The position numbers were made by a program, and so were the translations under genes. The notes under the pieces were generated by a model. That model was not told where the DNA came from. It did no database searches and saw only the letters and a program-made list of their open reading frames with translations. 64,000 nt of DNA from an uncultured Faecalibacterium sp. GTDB taxonomy: Bacteria > Bacillota > Clostridia > Oscillospirales > Ruminococcaceae. Shown one piece after another: positions 8,206 to 17,173 of the stretch. The DNA is taken from NCBI GenBank assembly GCA_934547065.1, contig CAKTEF010000008.1, forward strand, positions 1 through 64,000. Reading direction: 5' to 3'. Each line of letters starts with the position of its first letter. The stretch's first letter is position 1.

Positions 8206-9978
8206 ATGTATTATTCCAGTGGTAACTACGAAGCGTTTGCAACCCCCAAAAAGCCGGAGGGCGTTGACAATAAATCTGCCTATCTCATCGGTTCCGGCCT
8301 GGCAGCCCTGACGGCGGCTTGCTACCTGGTGCGCGACGGCCAGATGAAAGGCGAGCGCATCCATGTGTTTGAAAAGGACCCGCTGCCCGGCGGTGCCTGT
8401 GACGGCTACAAGTATGACATCGGTTATGTCATGCGCGGCGGCCGGGAGATGGACAACCATTTCGAGGTCATGTGGGACCTGCTGCGTTCCATCCCCTCGC
8501 TGGAGACCGAGGGGGTCAGCGTGCTGGATGAGTATTACTGGCTGAACAAGGAGGACCCCAACAAGTCCCTCTGCCGTGCGACCGAGAAGTGCGGCCAGGA
8601 TGCCCACACCGACGGCAAGTTTGCCATCTCCGACAAGGGTGCCATGGAGATCATGAAGCTGTTCTTTACCCCGGATGAGCAGCTGCAGGATAAAAAGATC
8701 ACCGACATCTTTGACGATGAGGTGTTCTCCTCCAACTTCTGGCTCTACTGGCGCACCATGTTCGCCTTTGAAAACTGGCACAGCGCCCTGGAGATGAAGC
8801 TTTACCTCAAGCGCTATATCCACCACATCGGCGGCCTGCCGGATTTCACGGCGCTGCGCTTTACCCGCTATAACCAGTATGAGTCCGTCATCCTGCCCAT
8901 GGTCACGTACCTCAAGGACCACGGCGTGCAGTTCCACTACGAGACCAAGGTCACCGATGTCCACTTTACCATCCAGGATGGCAAAAAGCAGGCCAGCAGC
9001 GTGACCGTGGAGCACAAGGGCGAGACCGAAGTGGTGGACCTGACCGAGAACGACCTGCTGTTCATCACCAACGGCGGCTGCGTGGAGAGCTGCACCATCG
9101 GCTCCCAGGACAAGGCTGCCGGGTTTGATCCCACCATCAAGCCGGGCAACGGCTGGGATCTGTGGAAGAAGATCGCTGCCCAGGATCCCTCGTTTGGCCA
9201 TCCGGAAAAGTTCTGCTCGCAGCCGGAACTGTCCAACTGGGAGAGCGCGACCATCACGACCCTGGACGACAAGATCCCGCAGTATATCAAGAAGATCTGC
9301 AAGCGCGATCCGTTCAGCGGCCACACCGTTACCGGCGGTATCGTTACGGTCAAGGATTCCAGCTGGCTGCTCAGCTGGACGCTGAACCGTCAGCAGCAGT
9401 TCCGTGACCAGCCCAAGAACCAGCTCTGTGTCTGGGTCTATGGCCTGTTCAGCGACAAACCCGGCGACTATGTCAAAAAGCCGATGCGGGAATGCACCGG
9501 CCGCGAGATCTGCATGGAGTGGCTGTATCACATCGGCGTTCCCACCGAGGACATTGCCGAGCTGGCGGAGCACAGCGCCAACACCGTGCCGGTGATGATG
9601 CCCTATATCGACGCTTTCTTCATGCCGCGTGCCTTTGGCGACCGGCCCGATATTGTGCCCGAGGGCGCTGTCAACTTTGCATTCCTGGGCCAGTTTGCCG
9701 AGACGGGCCGCGACACCATCTTCACCACCGAGTATTCCATGCGCACGGGCATGGAGGCTGTGTACACCCTGCTGAACATCGACCGCGGCGTGCCGGAGGT
9801 CTGGGGCAGCACCTACGATGTCCGCAGCCTGATCGACGCGACGGTTAAGCTGCGTGACGGCAAGAAAATCACCGATATGGACCTGCCGTTCGTTCAGCGT
9901 GTAGCGCTGAAAGAGGTGCTCAAGAAGATCGAGGGCACGGACCTGGAAAAATTCCTGAAAGAATATCACGCGATCTGA
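8206..9978 (+). CDS. ohyA: oleate hydratase
   Basis: FAD-dependent fatty-acid double-bond hydratase (MCRA family) that converts oleic and linoleic acid to 10-hydroxy fatty acids, generally seen as detoxification of host and dietary unsaturated fats. At 590 residues it has the family length. The N-terminal Rossmann motif (YLIGSGLAAL, about residues 26-35) and the following EKDPLPGGACDG segment bind FAD. The body matches the family through the RGGREMDNHFE and TRYNQYESVILP segments. The start is fixed by AGGAGG 9 bp upstream. It is monocistronic, with its own promoter and terminator. Confidence 0.95.
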   Translation: MYYSSGNYEAFATPKKPEGVDNKSAYLIGSGLAALTAACYLVRDGQMKGERIHVFEKDPLPGGACDGYKYDIGYVMRGGREMDNHFEVMWDLLRSIPSLETEGVSVLDEYYWLNKEDPNKSLCRATEKCGQDAHTDGKFAISDKGAMEIMKLFFTPDEQLQDKKITDIFDDEVFSSNFWLYWRTMFAFENWHSALEMKLYLKRYIHHIGGLPDFTALRFTRYNQYESVILPMVTYLKDHGVQFHYETKVTDVHFTIQDGKKQASSVTVEHKGETEVVDLTENDLLFITNGGCVESCTIGSQDKAAGFDPTIKPGNGWDLWKKIAAQDPSFGHPEKFCSQPELSNWESATITTLDDKIPQYIKKICKRDPFSGHTVTGGIVTVKDSSWLLSWTLNRQQQFRDQPKNQLCVWVYGLFSDKPGDYVKKPMRECTGREICMEWLYHIGVPTEDIAELAEHSANTVPVMMPYIDAFFMPRAFGDRPDIVPEGAVNFAFLGQFAETGRDTIFTTEYSMRTGMEAVYTLLNIDRGVPEVWGSTYDVRSLIDATVKLRDGKKITDMDLPFVQRVALKEVLKKIEGTDLEKFLKEYHAI

Positions 9979-10028
9979 GCGCGTTCTCATGGCATCTCCG
10001 AGCCATGTTGGGATCTCCCCTTGAATGC

Positions 10029-10075
10029 GGCCGGGCTCTGCACCCTGAGACAGGATGCGGGGCCCGGCCCTTTTT
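10029..10075 (+). terminator. terminator of oleate hydratase
   Basis: GGCCGGGC (10029-10036) pairs with GCCCGGCC (10062-10069) and is followed by a run of T. Confidence 0.8.
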
Positions 10076-10247
10076 GCGTAAAAATTGATAAAATGACCAG
10101 AATACACCGCTGCCGTGAAAAGTTTTGCGCAGATTTTGCACTTTTCTCTTGCGGCGGCAAAGATTCTGTGTTAAGCTTGAAGCAGGAATACGGCGCAGGG
10201 GAGAGTCTGCGCCGTGCAAACGGAAAAATCAAAGGAGGTCATTTCCT

Positions 10248-12023
10248 GTGAAACAGTTCGTTACCCGCCGCAGCTTTTTGAAAGCTGCCGGTGCTGCCAC
10301 GGCGCTGACCGCGGTTTCCGTAGGGGCACCTGCCGCATTTGCCGAAGAAACCAATTGCTTTTTTGGCGATAAGGCCGATGTGACCATCCTCTACACCAAC
10401 GATGTCCATACCTACATCGACAACAAATCCCCCAAGCCCACCTATGCCGCCATTGCCGCCCTGAAAAAGAGCATCCAGGACACCGGCAGGGATGTCCTAC
10501 TGGTGGATGCCGGTGACCATATCCAGGGTACGGCCTACGGCTCCATGGACGATGGTGCCACCATCATCGAGCTGATGAATGAGGCGGGCTACGATCTGGC
10601 CACCCCCGGCAACCATGAGTTCGACTACGGCATGGCCCGCGCCAAGGCGGTCCTCCGGGAAGCAAAGTTCCCTTACATCTCCTGCAACTGGATCGACCTG
10701 CGCACCGGGTTCCGGGTGCTGTCCTCGGTCAAATTCTTCTGCGTGGGCGGCCGCAGGATCGCCTTTGTGGGCGTGACCACCCCGGAAACATTCACCAAAT
10801 CGACCCCGGCCTACTTCATGGACGAATCCCAGAGCCGCTACATCTATGATATCCTGGGCGGCGAGGACGGCCGGAAGCTGTACGATGCGGTGCAGAAAGC
10901 CATCGACAAGGCCGAGTTCTGGGGTGCCGATACCATCATCGGCCTGGGCCATCTGGGCGTGGACCCCTCGTCCTCTCCCTGGACCAGCGAGGAGGTCATT
11001 GCCCACACCCACGGCTTTACGGCGTTCATCGACGGCCATTCCCACACGGTGATGGAGAACAAGCAGGTGCTGGATGCTTCCGGCAAGGCCGTCACCCTGA
11101 CCCAGACCGGTTCCTATTTCAAGAACATTGGTAAGATGACCGTGGCCGCAGACGGCACCATCCGCACGGAGCTGATCGACACCTGTGAGGCACTGGATGC
11201 TGCCGTGGCAGCCACCACCACCGAGTGGATCAGCGCTGTGGATGATATGCTGGGCGAGGAGATCGCTGTGGGCGACTCCAATTTCTATATCAACGATCCC
11301 GCTACCGGCAAGCGCCGCATCCGCATGGCCGAGACGAATCTGGGCGACTTTGTGGCCGACGGCATCTATACTTACTTCAATGAGATCGAGGAGCTGCACT
11401 GTGATCTCGCCATCATGAACGGCGGCGGCATCCGGACGGACGTTCCCGCCGGTGCCTGGAGCTTCAAGACCTGCAAGACCGTCAGCCCCTTTGGCAACGT
11501 GGCCTGCCTGATGTCCGTGACCGGCCGGCAGATCCAGGATGCACTGGAGTTCGGTGCCCGCTTTGTGGGCTCCGACGGCAAGGAGAACGGCGGCTTCCTG
11601 CATGTGGCAGGTGCCAAGTACGAGATCCACGCCATGATCCCCAACACCGTCCAGACCGACGACAAGAACGTCTGGCAGGGCAGCGCCGCAACGCCCCGCG
11701 TGTGCAATGTGGAGATCTACGACAAGGCCTCCGGCACCTATAAGCCGCTGGACCCGAACGCTACCTATGCGCTGGCCGGCATGAACTACACCCTGCGCAA
11801 CCTGGGCGATGGGTTTGCGATGTTTGACGGCGCGACCCTCATCAAGGACTATGTGGCAGAGGATTACCTGGTCATGGCCAGCTATGCAGCCATGTTTGGC
11901 GGCGTGGATGCCAACGGTCTGCCGCATCTGGCAAGTGCCAACAGCCCGCTGGCCGATTACCCCGGCTATCTGCTCAACTACGAGGATCCCAACGGCGCAG
12001 GCCGTATCCAGGAGATCTGGTAA
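10248..12023 (+). CDS. Tat-exported 5'-nucleotidase / 2',3'-cyclic phosphodiesterase
   Basis: Secreted metallophosphatase of the UshA/CpdB/YfkN group that hydrolyses nucleotides outside the cell. The GTG start at 10248 is chosen because AAAGGAGG lies 9 bp upstream. It also places a twin-arginine signal (TRRSFLKAAG) at the N-terminus and an AFA cleavage site near residue 30. The metal-binding motifs are present: TNDVH with Asp52 and His54, GDH, GNHEFD near residue 121, and GHSHT. The C-terminal 5'-nucleotidase domain carries NGGGIR. The 591-residue protein is free of membrane anchor or sortase motif, so it is probably released. Confidence 0.9.
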   Translation: MKQFVTRRSFLKAAGAATALTAVSVGAPAAFAEETNCFFGDKADVTILYTNDVHTYIDNKSPKPTYAAIAALKKSIQDTGRDVLLVDAGDHIQGTAYGSMDDGATIIELMNEAGYDLATPGNHEFDYGMARAKAVLREAKFPYISCNWIDLRTGFRVLSSVKFFCVGGRRIAFVGVTTPETFTKSTPAYFMDESQSRYIYDILGGEDGRKLYDAVQKAIDKAEFWGADTIIGLGHLGVDPSSSPWTSEEVIAHTHGFTAFIDGHSHTVMENKQVLDASGKAVTLTQTGSYFKNIGKMTVAADGTIRTELIDTCEALDAAVAATTTEWISAVDDMLGEEIAVGDSNFYINDPATGKRRIRMAETNLGDFVADGIYTYFNEIEELHCDLAIMNGGGIRTDVPAGAWSFKTCKTVSPFGNVACLMSVTGRQIQDALEFGARFVGSDGKENGGFLHVAGAKYEIHAMIPNTVQTDDKNVWQGSAATPRVCNVEIYDKASGTYKPLDPNATYALAGMNYTLRNLGDGFAMFDGATLIKDYVAEDYLVMASYAAMFGGVDANGLPHLASANSPLADYPGYLLNYEDPNGAGRIQEIW

Positions 12024-13542
12024 GCGCAGAAACCGCAACTTGAACCACTGAAAAAGGCCATGCGGCTTTGCTCGTTCGGAGCAGGCCACATGGCCTTTTT
12101 GTGCGCTGAAATGATTCGCTCAACACCGTTTCGTCCGCCAGGGTGATGGTGTGCCCATTGAAGTGGATGGTGCCGTTGTTCGTCAGGCTGGTCAGGGTGC
12201 AGTCGCCGGTCAGGGTCCAGGTGGAGCCTTTTTCCAGGGTGACGACGGCGTTATCGTCCACGGCGGTGCCGCCTGCGGCGTTTTCCACGATGTTGATGGT
12301 TCCGGTAAAGGCGGAGCCGTTTTTCAGGGTCAGGTCCAGCGTGGAGATGGTATCTACCGTGATATCACCGGAAAGGGTCTGGCCATCGGCTGTGAACGTG
12401 ACCTGCGCACCGTTTTCCCCGGCGGTGCCCCAGCCGTGGGAGGCGGAGTTGCCTGCAATGGTCATCAGGGCACCGGTGCTGTCCTCGTTGCTCAGGGTCA
12501 CACCGGAAAGCGAAAGGACCGCGTGGGTGTTGGTGATGTAGAATAGGTCGCCATGCTTGCCCGTCAGGGAGCCGCCGGTCATGGAAAAGCTGGAAGTGCC
12601 CACCTCGGCATCGCCGGACATGGACTGGTAGATCATGACGTTGTGCAGATTTTCATCGGCACTGGTGCCGCTGCTGCTCATGTTTCCGGTCACGGTGCAG
12701 TTTTCCAGCGCAATGGAGTTGCTGCCCTCGATCACCAGGGCCTCGGAGTTGTTGGCCGTCAGTTCGGCGTTTTTCACGGTGATATCCGCCGTGGAGTAAA
12801 CGGCAGGGGAGTTGACCCCGTTGGAGGTGTAACTGCCGCCGTCCACATTCACGGTTCCGCCGCCGCGGTCCGAGCGGATAGCAGCGGCTGAGTTGCCGGA
12901 AGTTTCCACCGTCAGATCAGAGGCGTTGGTGGTGCCGCCGCCGGTGGTCTGAATGCCGCCGGAGTTATCGGCTGAGGTCCGGATCGTGGAGTTGGAAATG
13001 TTGACCGTAGTGCCTGTGCCGTAGCTGAACACACCGTTGCCATTCTGGGCGTTGGAGGTGATGCGGGCACCGGAGATGGTCACGGTGGCCCCGTTGGTGG
13101 CCAGCAAGGCGGCATTCTGGCCGTAAAAGTCGCCATCCTCCGTGTTGGAGGAACTGCCGGCGCTCTTGTTGACGGTGATATCGTTCAGTGTCACCGTTGC
13201 GCCGTCCACCCGCAGGGCGTTTTCGTCGCTGCCGGTAGATTCGTACGTTTCGGAGTAAACGGTGGAGTCGCTGTCAATGGTGTTGGCACTGGTGCCCTGC
13301 GTGACAGTACCGGAGCCGCCAAACCCGCCGCCGGGGCCGCCGGGGCCGCCCTGCCCATCCGGGGCACCGTCCGGCTTTTCCGGGGGCTGGCCGTCCGGCG
13401 GGGTGCCCTCGCCGGGGGCGCTCATGCTGGGCGCATCGGTGCTTTCGGCACTGCTGGCCGAGGATGCGGAGCAGGCCGCCAGCGAGAGCATCAGCGCAGC
13501 CGCACAGGTCAGGGAAGCAAGGCGTTTGGTTGCAAGTCTCAT
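11974..13542 (-). CDS. beta-helix repeat lipoprotein
   Basis: Predicted surface lipoprotein of 522 residues. The N-terminus is a lipoprotein signal with lipobox LAAC (Cys24). A Pro/Gly-rich linker (about residues 40-80) follows, and then about 370 residues of Thr/Ser/Asn-rich short repeats (VTISGA, VNISNS, VNVDGG). These suggest a right-handed parallel beta-helix such as carbohydrate-binding or adhesive proteins use. A GGAAGGAG ribosome site precedes the ATG. The last 45 residues are basic and low-quality. They are encoded by the shared terminator and by 50 bp antisense to the nucleotidase gene, so the native stop may have been lost. Ligand is unknown. Confidence 0.8.
   Translation of the reverse strand: MRLATKRLASLTCAAALMLSLAACSASSASSAESTDAPSMSAPGEGTPPDGQPPEKPDGAPDGQGGPGGPGGGFGGSGTVTQGTSANTIDSDSTVYSETYESTGSDENALRVDGATVTLNDITVNKSAGSSSNTEDGDFYGQNAALLATNGATVTISGARITSNAQNGNGVFSYGTGTTVNISNSTIRTSADNSGGIQTTGGGTTNASDLTVETSGNSAAAIRSDRGGGTVNVDGGSYTSNGVNSPAVYSTADITVKNAELTANNSEALVIEGSNSIALENCTVTGNMSSSGTSADENLHNVMIYQSMSGDAEVGTSSFSMTGGSLTGKHGDLFYITNTHAVLSLSGVTLSNEDSTGALMTIAGNSASHGWGTAGENGAQVTFTADGQTLSGDITVDTISTLDLTLKNGSAFTGTINIVENAAGGTAVDDNAVVTLEKGSTWTLTGDCTLTSLTNNGTIHFNGHTITLADETVLSESFQRTKRPCGLLRTSKAAWPFSVVQVAVSALTRSPGYGLRRWDPRS
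12051..12100. terminator. bidirectional terminator between convergent genes
   Basis: GGCCATG (12056-12062) pairs with CATGGCC (12089-12095), with A-run before and T-run after. It works for the nucleotidase and, on the other strand, lies inside the apparent end of the beta-helix lipoprotein gene. Confidence 0.8.
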
Positions 13543-13737
13543 TACAAAAATCTCCTTCCGATTTTAGAAGAACAGGTCTGTTTTGTGGGAAGCGTTCCGG
13601 ATCGCTTCCGGTGGTTTCAGTCTAGTTCTTATTTGTGGAAACAAAAGGAAGAAAATGTGATAAAATCGCAAAAATCAAGGCAGGAAGCCGATTTTCTGAA
13701 CATTTCATGAACGAAATTCCGTCCGTTTATGAACAAT
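13543..13737. other. upstream region of the beta-helix gene
   Basis: Contains an inverted repeat GGAAGCG (13588-13594) with CGCTTCC (13603-13609) within the probable leader or promoter of the minus-strand lipoprotein gene. No gene is supported here. Confidence 0.45.
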
Positions 13738-13770
13738 AAAAATCTCCCGGCCCTGTCTGGGAGCCGGGAG
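13738..13770 (-). terminator. terminator of the HAD phosphatase gene
   Basis: CTCCCGGC (13744-13751) pairs with GCCGGGAG (13763-13770). Read on the minus strand it is followed by a T-run. Confidence 0.8.
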
Positions 13771-13780
13771 CGGAATGGGT

Positions 13781-14557
13781 TCAGATAAGGTGGTGCGCAA
13801 GGCAGTAGTGATAGATGCCATCCTCGGCAACGTGGCCGCAGGTATCGCTGGCGATGGCTTTGAGTTCGTCGGACGCATTGCCCATGGCGACACCGCAGCC
13901 CACGGCGTTCAGCATCTCAAGGTCGTTGTTGCCGTCGCCAAAAGCCATGGCCTGGGCCGGGGTCAGGCCGAAATAGTCCAGCGTTTTCCGGACTCCGATG
14001 CCCTTGCCGCCGCTGGCCGGAATGATATCCACGGCCCGGTCCCACCAGCCCGCGATCTTTGCGTTGACGGTATCCTGCAGGATACGGGGATAATCTGCCT
14101 TCCGGCATCCCATCAGGAGCTGGAACACCTCGCCGTCGGCCAGCTGAGTGAAATCATCGGAGATGCTCAGGGGCTCCTTGGCAATGGCAAAGTAGTCCAG
14201 CAGGTCCTGATCGGCTCCGTTAGCAGCCAGCCGGGTGGAGGTGGCCAACGCGACCGGACGGCCCAGCGCCGTGGCGTTCCGGATCAGGGTATGCACATCT
14301 TCGCGGAGCAAAGGGCTGGAAAAAATGACTTCCTTGCTGCTGTAACAATAGGAGCCGTTGTAGGTCAGGGTTGCATCAAGTTCTACTCCGTCGAAGCGGG
14401 GCACCAGCATGGGGGCGCGCCCGGTGGCAATGCAGATCTTGATGCCGTTTGCCTGCAGCCGGGCCAGCGTTTCCAGCATTTGGGGGGAGATATGCTTTTT
14501 CTCCATGTCGATCAGGGTGCCGTCGATGTCAAAAAAGATGATCTTGGTTTCGTTCAT
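13781..14557 (-). CDS. Cof-type HAD-IIB phosphatase
   Basis: Cytoplasmic haloacid-dehalogenase-like phosphatase of the Cof/YbiV group (258 residues), usually acting on sugar phosphates or pyridoxal phosphate. HAD motif I (FFDIDGTL, nucleophile Asp10) lies at the N-terminus. The TGRAP segment provides motif II, and GKGIG with FGDGNNDLEM gives motifs III and IV. A longer open frame extends upstream across the tRNA gene, but the ATG at 14557 places motif I correctly. Substrate cannot be told. Confidence 0.92.
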   Translation of the reverse strand: MNETKIIFFDIDGTLIDMEKKHISPQMLETLARLQANGIKICIATGRAPMLVPRFDGVELDATLTYNGSYCYSSKEVIFSSPLLREDVHTLIRNATALGRPVALATSTRLAANGADQDLLDYFAIAKEPLSISDDFTQLADGEVFQLLMGCRKADYPRILQDTVNAKIAGWWDRAVDIIPASGGKGIGVRKTLDYFGLTPAQAMAFGDGNNDLEMLNAVGCGVAMGNASDELKAIASDTCGHVAEDGIYHYCLAHHLI

Positions 14558-14640
14558 GTTCGTTTCCTCACGGTGGGTGTTTGGGCAAAAAAGCGGGGGA
14601 CTCTGGCACCAGTATACCAGATTTCCCCGGAAATACAAAG

Positions 14641-14670
14641 AAAAAAGCCATCCGAACTTCGGATGGCTTC
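14641..14670 (-). terminator. terminator of tRNA-Gln
   Basis: On the minus strand GCCATCCGAA pairs with TTCGGATGGC and a six-T run follows, directly after the tRNA 3' end. Confidence 0.85.
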
Positions 14671-14744
14671 TGGTTGGGGATGAGAGAATCGAACTCCCAC
14701 AAGTAGAGTCAGAGTCTACCGCACTACCACTATGCAAATCCCCA
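14671..14744 (-). tRNA. tRNA-Gln (anticodon CTG)
   Basis: Read on the minus strand, the 7 bp acceptor stem TGGGGAT/ATCCCCA is perfect. The D-arm GCAT...GTGC, an anticodon stem GTAGA/TCTAC with loop CTCTGAC (anticodon CTG) and a T-arm with TTCGATT all form. The discriminator is A and the CCA end is encoded (14671-14673). All elements of a functional tRNA are present. Confidence 0.95.
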
Positions 14745-14957
14745 GGATCTGCTCTGTTGTTTGGCTGCGTGAGCCGCTCAACGTGTGCTATTATACGCAC
14801 AAAACAGGTGCTTGTCAAGCACATTTTTGAAAAAAAGTTGTACTTTTTTGGAAATTGACGCACCAGCGTGGGGTGCCCTGTTTTGGCATCCTTTTTGCTC
14901 GTTTTGCATATACTGGAGATCAGTAGAAGCAAAGATGCACAAAAAGGAGGATACCCT

Positions 14958-15239
14958 ATGACCCGGATGCCGCAAAAAGAAAAGACCCTGCTTTCGTCCC
15001 GCATCCCACGGGATACCGAACACGAGCGCTACCACCCGGAGCTGGAAGCGGAGCTGCGCGAGTGTCTGTTCTGCCTGCGCCAGAATGAGATGCTGTTTGA
15101 CCTGGAAGTGAACACGGATCTGATCGAGCAGCACATCTACGAGCGGCAGGCGCTTTTGTGCCGCTACCGGTACTTACTGGCCCGTGCGCGGGAGCTGGGC
15201 CTGCACACGATCCTGAGCCGCTACCAGCCGATGGAATAA
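14958..15239 (+). CDS. DUF2508 family protein (YaaL-like)
   Basis: A 93-residue hydrophilic, mostly helical protein with ELEAELRECLFCLRQNE and a Leu/Arg-rich C-terminus, fitting DUF2508 (Bacillus YaaL). Function is unknown. In Bacillus, yaaL follows recR and is near bofA and yaaO. Here it stands alone just upstream of the SCIFF genes and a YaaO-like decarboxylase. AAGGAGG lies 7 bp before the ATG. A TATACT -10-like box at 14909 may be its promoter. Confidence 0.8.
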   Translation: MTRMPQKEKTLLSSRIPRDTEHERYHPELEAELRECLFCLRQNEMLFDLEVNTDLIEQHIYERQALLCRYRYLLARARELGLHTILSRYQPME

Positions 15240-15241
15240 AA

Positions 15242-15390
15242 GCGGCAGTCCGCCGCATCTCCGGGAGCTTTCTCCGCGAACAGCCCGGAACCCACGGTTC
15301 CGCCCCAGTACGCAATCCACTGGAATGCGTACTGGGGCCCCACTTCCCGGACATTCGCCGGAGAAACTCCCCTCGTGCGGCAGTCACGGC
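15242..15390. repeat. large imperfect palindrome (structured RNA or repeat element)
   Basis: The two halves of this stretch pair over most of about 65 nt each. The innermost 13 bp are perfect (15302-15314 with 15326-15338). Another 13 bp block pairs with one bulge (15263-15276 with 15359-15371). No T-run follows, so it is not a simple terminator. It may be a structured RNA, a processing site or a small mobile palindrome. Confidence 0.7.
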
Positions 15391-15407
15391 TTTCTGTTAC
15401 AAAAATC

Positions 15408-15436
15408 TTGACAAGCCTTTTTTTCCGTGCTATTAT
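15408..15436 (+). promoter_or_regulatory. strong sigma-A promoter of scfA
   Basis: Perfect TTGACA at 15408-15413, a 17 bp spacer and TATTAT at 15431-15436 with an extended TGC. This is the closest match to consensus in the window and predicts high expression of the SCIFF peptide. Confidence 0.9.
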
Positions 15437-15505
15437 ACCTAAAGATAACATCCTGTGCGGGTGGTTCCGCGCATCAATCTTATGGAGCTAGAGAGGTTTT
15501 CTATT

Positions 15506-15652
15506 ATGGAACGTATTAAGACGATCGCTACCCGTGACCTGACCAAGAGCGTTGTGACCGGTGGCTGCGGCGAGTGCCAGACTTCCTGCCAGTCCGCATG
15601 CAAGACTTCCTGCGGCGTGGCAAACCAGAAGTGCGAGAACAGCAACAAGTAA
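15506..15652 (+). CDS. scfA: SCIFF peptide precursor (six cysteines in forty-five residues)
   Basis: Ribosomally made precursor of a ranthipeptide/thioether product, 48 residues, found across Clostridia. Six cysteines (21, 24, 28, 32, 36, 43) follow the conserved leader RIKTIATRDL and the TGGCGEC core start. The adjacent ScfB forms Cys-Thr type thioether links. A GAGAGGT ribosome site precedes the ATG. Expression should be high from the near-consensus promoter, and an attenuating terminator separates it from scfB. The biological role of SCIFF products is not firmly settled. Confidence 0.96.
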   Translation: MERIKTIATRDLTKSVVTGGCGECQTSCQSACKTSCGVANQKCENSNK

Positions 15653-15666
15653 TTTCTGCAAATCGG

Positions 15667-15697
15667 AATGCCGCCTTTGCCGGGCGGCATTTTTTTA
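15667..15697 (+). terminator. attenuating terminator between scfA and scfB
   Basis: AATGCCGCC (15667-15675) pairs with GGCGGCATT (15683-15691), with seven T. Partial read-through would give much more peptide than maturase. Confidence 0.85.
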
Positions 15698-15721
15698 TGG
15701 AACAAGGGAATGGAGTAAAAC

Positions 15722-17173
15722 ATGGTACATCAGTATCAATTGAACGGCTATAACATCGTACTGGACACCTGCAGCGGCTCGGTGCATGTGGTGGATGACG
15801 TTGCGTATGACGTGATCGCCCTGTACAAGGAGCATTCGGCAGACGAGATCGTGGCGGCCATGCTGGAAAAATACGGCTCCCGCCCGGACGTGACGGAGGC
15901 GGATCTGCGCCAGTGCCTGGAGGATGTGGCCGCTCTGGAAAAGGCCGGCAAGCTCTGGAACCCGGACGTATACGAGAATATGGCGTTCGATTTCAAAAAC
16001 CGCAACACGGTGGTCAAGGCGCTGTGCCTGCATGTGGCCCACACCTGCAACCTGAACTGCTCCTACTGCTTTGCATCCCAGGGCCGCTACCAGGGCGACC
16101 GTGCCCTGATGAGCCTGGAAGTGGGCAAGCGTGCCATGGATTTCCTCATTGAAAACAGCGGCACCCGCCGCAACCTGGAAGTGGATTTCTTTGGCGGCGA
16201 GCCGCTGATGAACTTTGACATGGTCAAGCAGCTGGTGGCATACTGCCGCGAGCAGGAAAAGATCCACAACAAGAACTTCCGCTTTACCATGACCACCAAC
16301 GGTGTGCTGATCGACGACGATGTGATCGACTTCTGCAACAAGGAGTGCTACAACGTGGTGCTCAGCCTGGATGGCCGCAAAGAGGTCAACGACCGCTTCC
16401 GCAAGGATTATGCGGGCCATGGCAGCTACGACACCATCGTGCCCAAGTTCCAGGAGTTTGTCAAAAAGCGCGGGGATAAGGGCTACTACATGCGCGGCAC
16501 CTACACCCACTACAACACCGATTTCACCAACGATATCTTCCACATGGCTGACCTGGGCTTTACGGAGCTGAGCATGGAGCCGGTGGTGTCCAAGCCCGGC
16601 GACCCCAGCGCTCTGACCGAGGAGGATCTGCCCATCCTGAAAGAACAGTATGAGATCCTGGCCAAGGAAATGATCCGGCGTGACCGTGAAGGCCGGGGCT
16701 TTACGTTCTATCATTATATGATCGACCTGACCGGCGGCCCCTGCATCTACAAGCGTATTTCGGGCTGCGGCTCCGGCACCGAGTACATGGCCGTGACCCC
16801 CTGGGGCGATTTGTACCCCTGCCACCAGTTTGTGGGCGACCCCAAGTACCGGATGGGCGATATCTGGAAAGGCGTGACCAACACCGCCGTGCGCGATGAG
16901 TTCAAGCACTGCAACGCCTATGCCCGCAAGGAGTGCCAGGACTGCTGGGCCAAGCTCTACTGCTCCGGCGGCTGCGCCGCAAACTCTTACCACGCAACCG
17001 GAAGCATCACCGGGGTGTATGAGTACGGCTGTGAGCTGTTCCGCAAGCGGATGGAGTGTGCCATCATGATCAAGGTGGCCGAGAACCAGGAGCTGGCCGC
17101 TCAGGGCATTGAGGTCCCCATTGAGATCGGCGGCAGCTGCAACGCCTGCGCCGACGGCGAAGCCTGCGAATGA
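15722..17173 (+). CDS. scfB: SCIFF maturase, radical SAM/SPASM thioether synthase
   Basis: Radical SAM enzyme that installs thioether cross-links in the SCIFF peptide; 483 residues. The N-terminal 90 residues form a peptide-binding RRE-like domain. The iron-sulfur motif CNLNCSYC (Cys109, 113, 116) follows, then FFGGEPL and the TIM-barrel core. The C-terminal SPASM region carries the extra cluster cysteines (SGCGSG, CQDCWAKLYCSGGC). The family also ends with a cysteine tail, here CNACADGEAC. Its stop overlaps the start of the next gene by four bases. Confidence 0.95.
   Translation: MVHQYQLNGYNIVLDTCSGSVHVVDDVAYDVIALYKEHSADEIVAAMLEKYGSRPDVTEADLRQCLEDVAALEKAGKLWNPDVYENMAFDFKNRNTVVKALCLHVAHTCNLNCSYCFASQGRYQGDRALMSLEVGKRAMDFLIENSGTRRNLEVDFFGGEPLMNFDMVKQLVAYCREQEKIHNKNFRFTMTTNGVLIDDDVIDFCNKECYNVVLSLDGRKEVNDRFRKDYAGHGSYDTIVPKFQEFVKKRGDKGYYMRGTYTHYNTDFTNDIFHMADLGFTELSMEPVVSKPGDPSALTEEDLPILKEQYEILAKEMIRRDREGRGFTFYHYMIDLTGGPCIYKRISGCGSGTEYMAVTPWGDLYPCHQFVGDPKYRMGDIWKGVTNTAVRDEFKHCNAYARKECQDCWAKLYCSGGCAANSYHATGSITGVYEYGCELFRKRMECAIMIKVAENQELAAQGIEVPIEIGGSCNACADGEACE

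Noticed and set aside
14558..15004. N-terminal extension of the HAD phosphatase by 149 codons
   Set aside because: It would read through the tRNA-Gln gene and terminator, and the DxDGT motif normally lies near residue 10.
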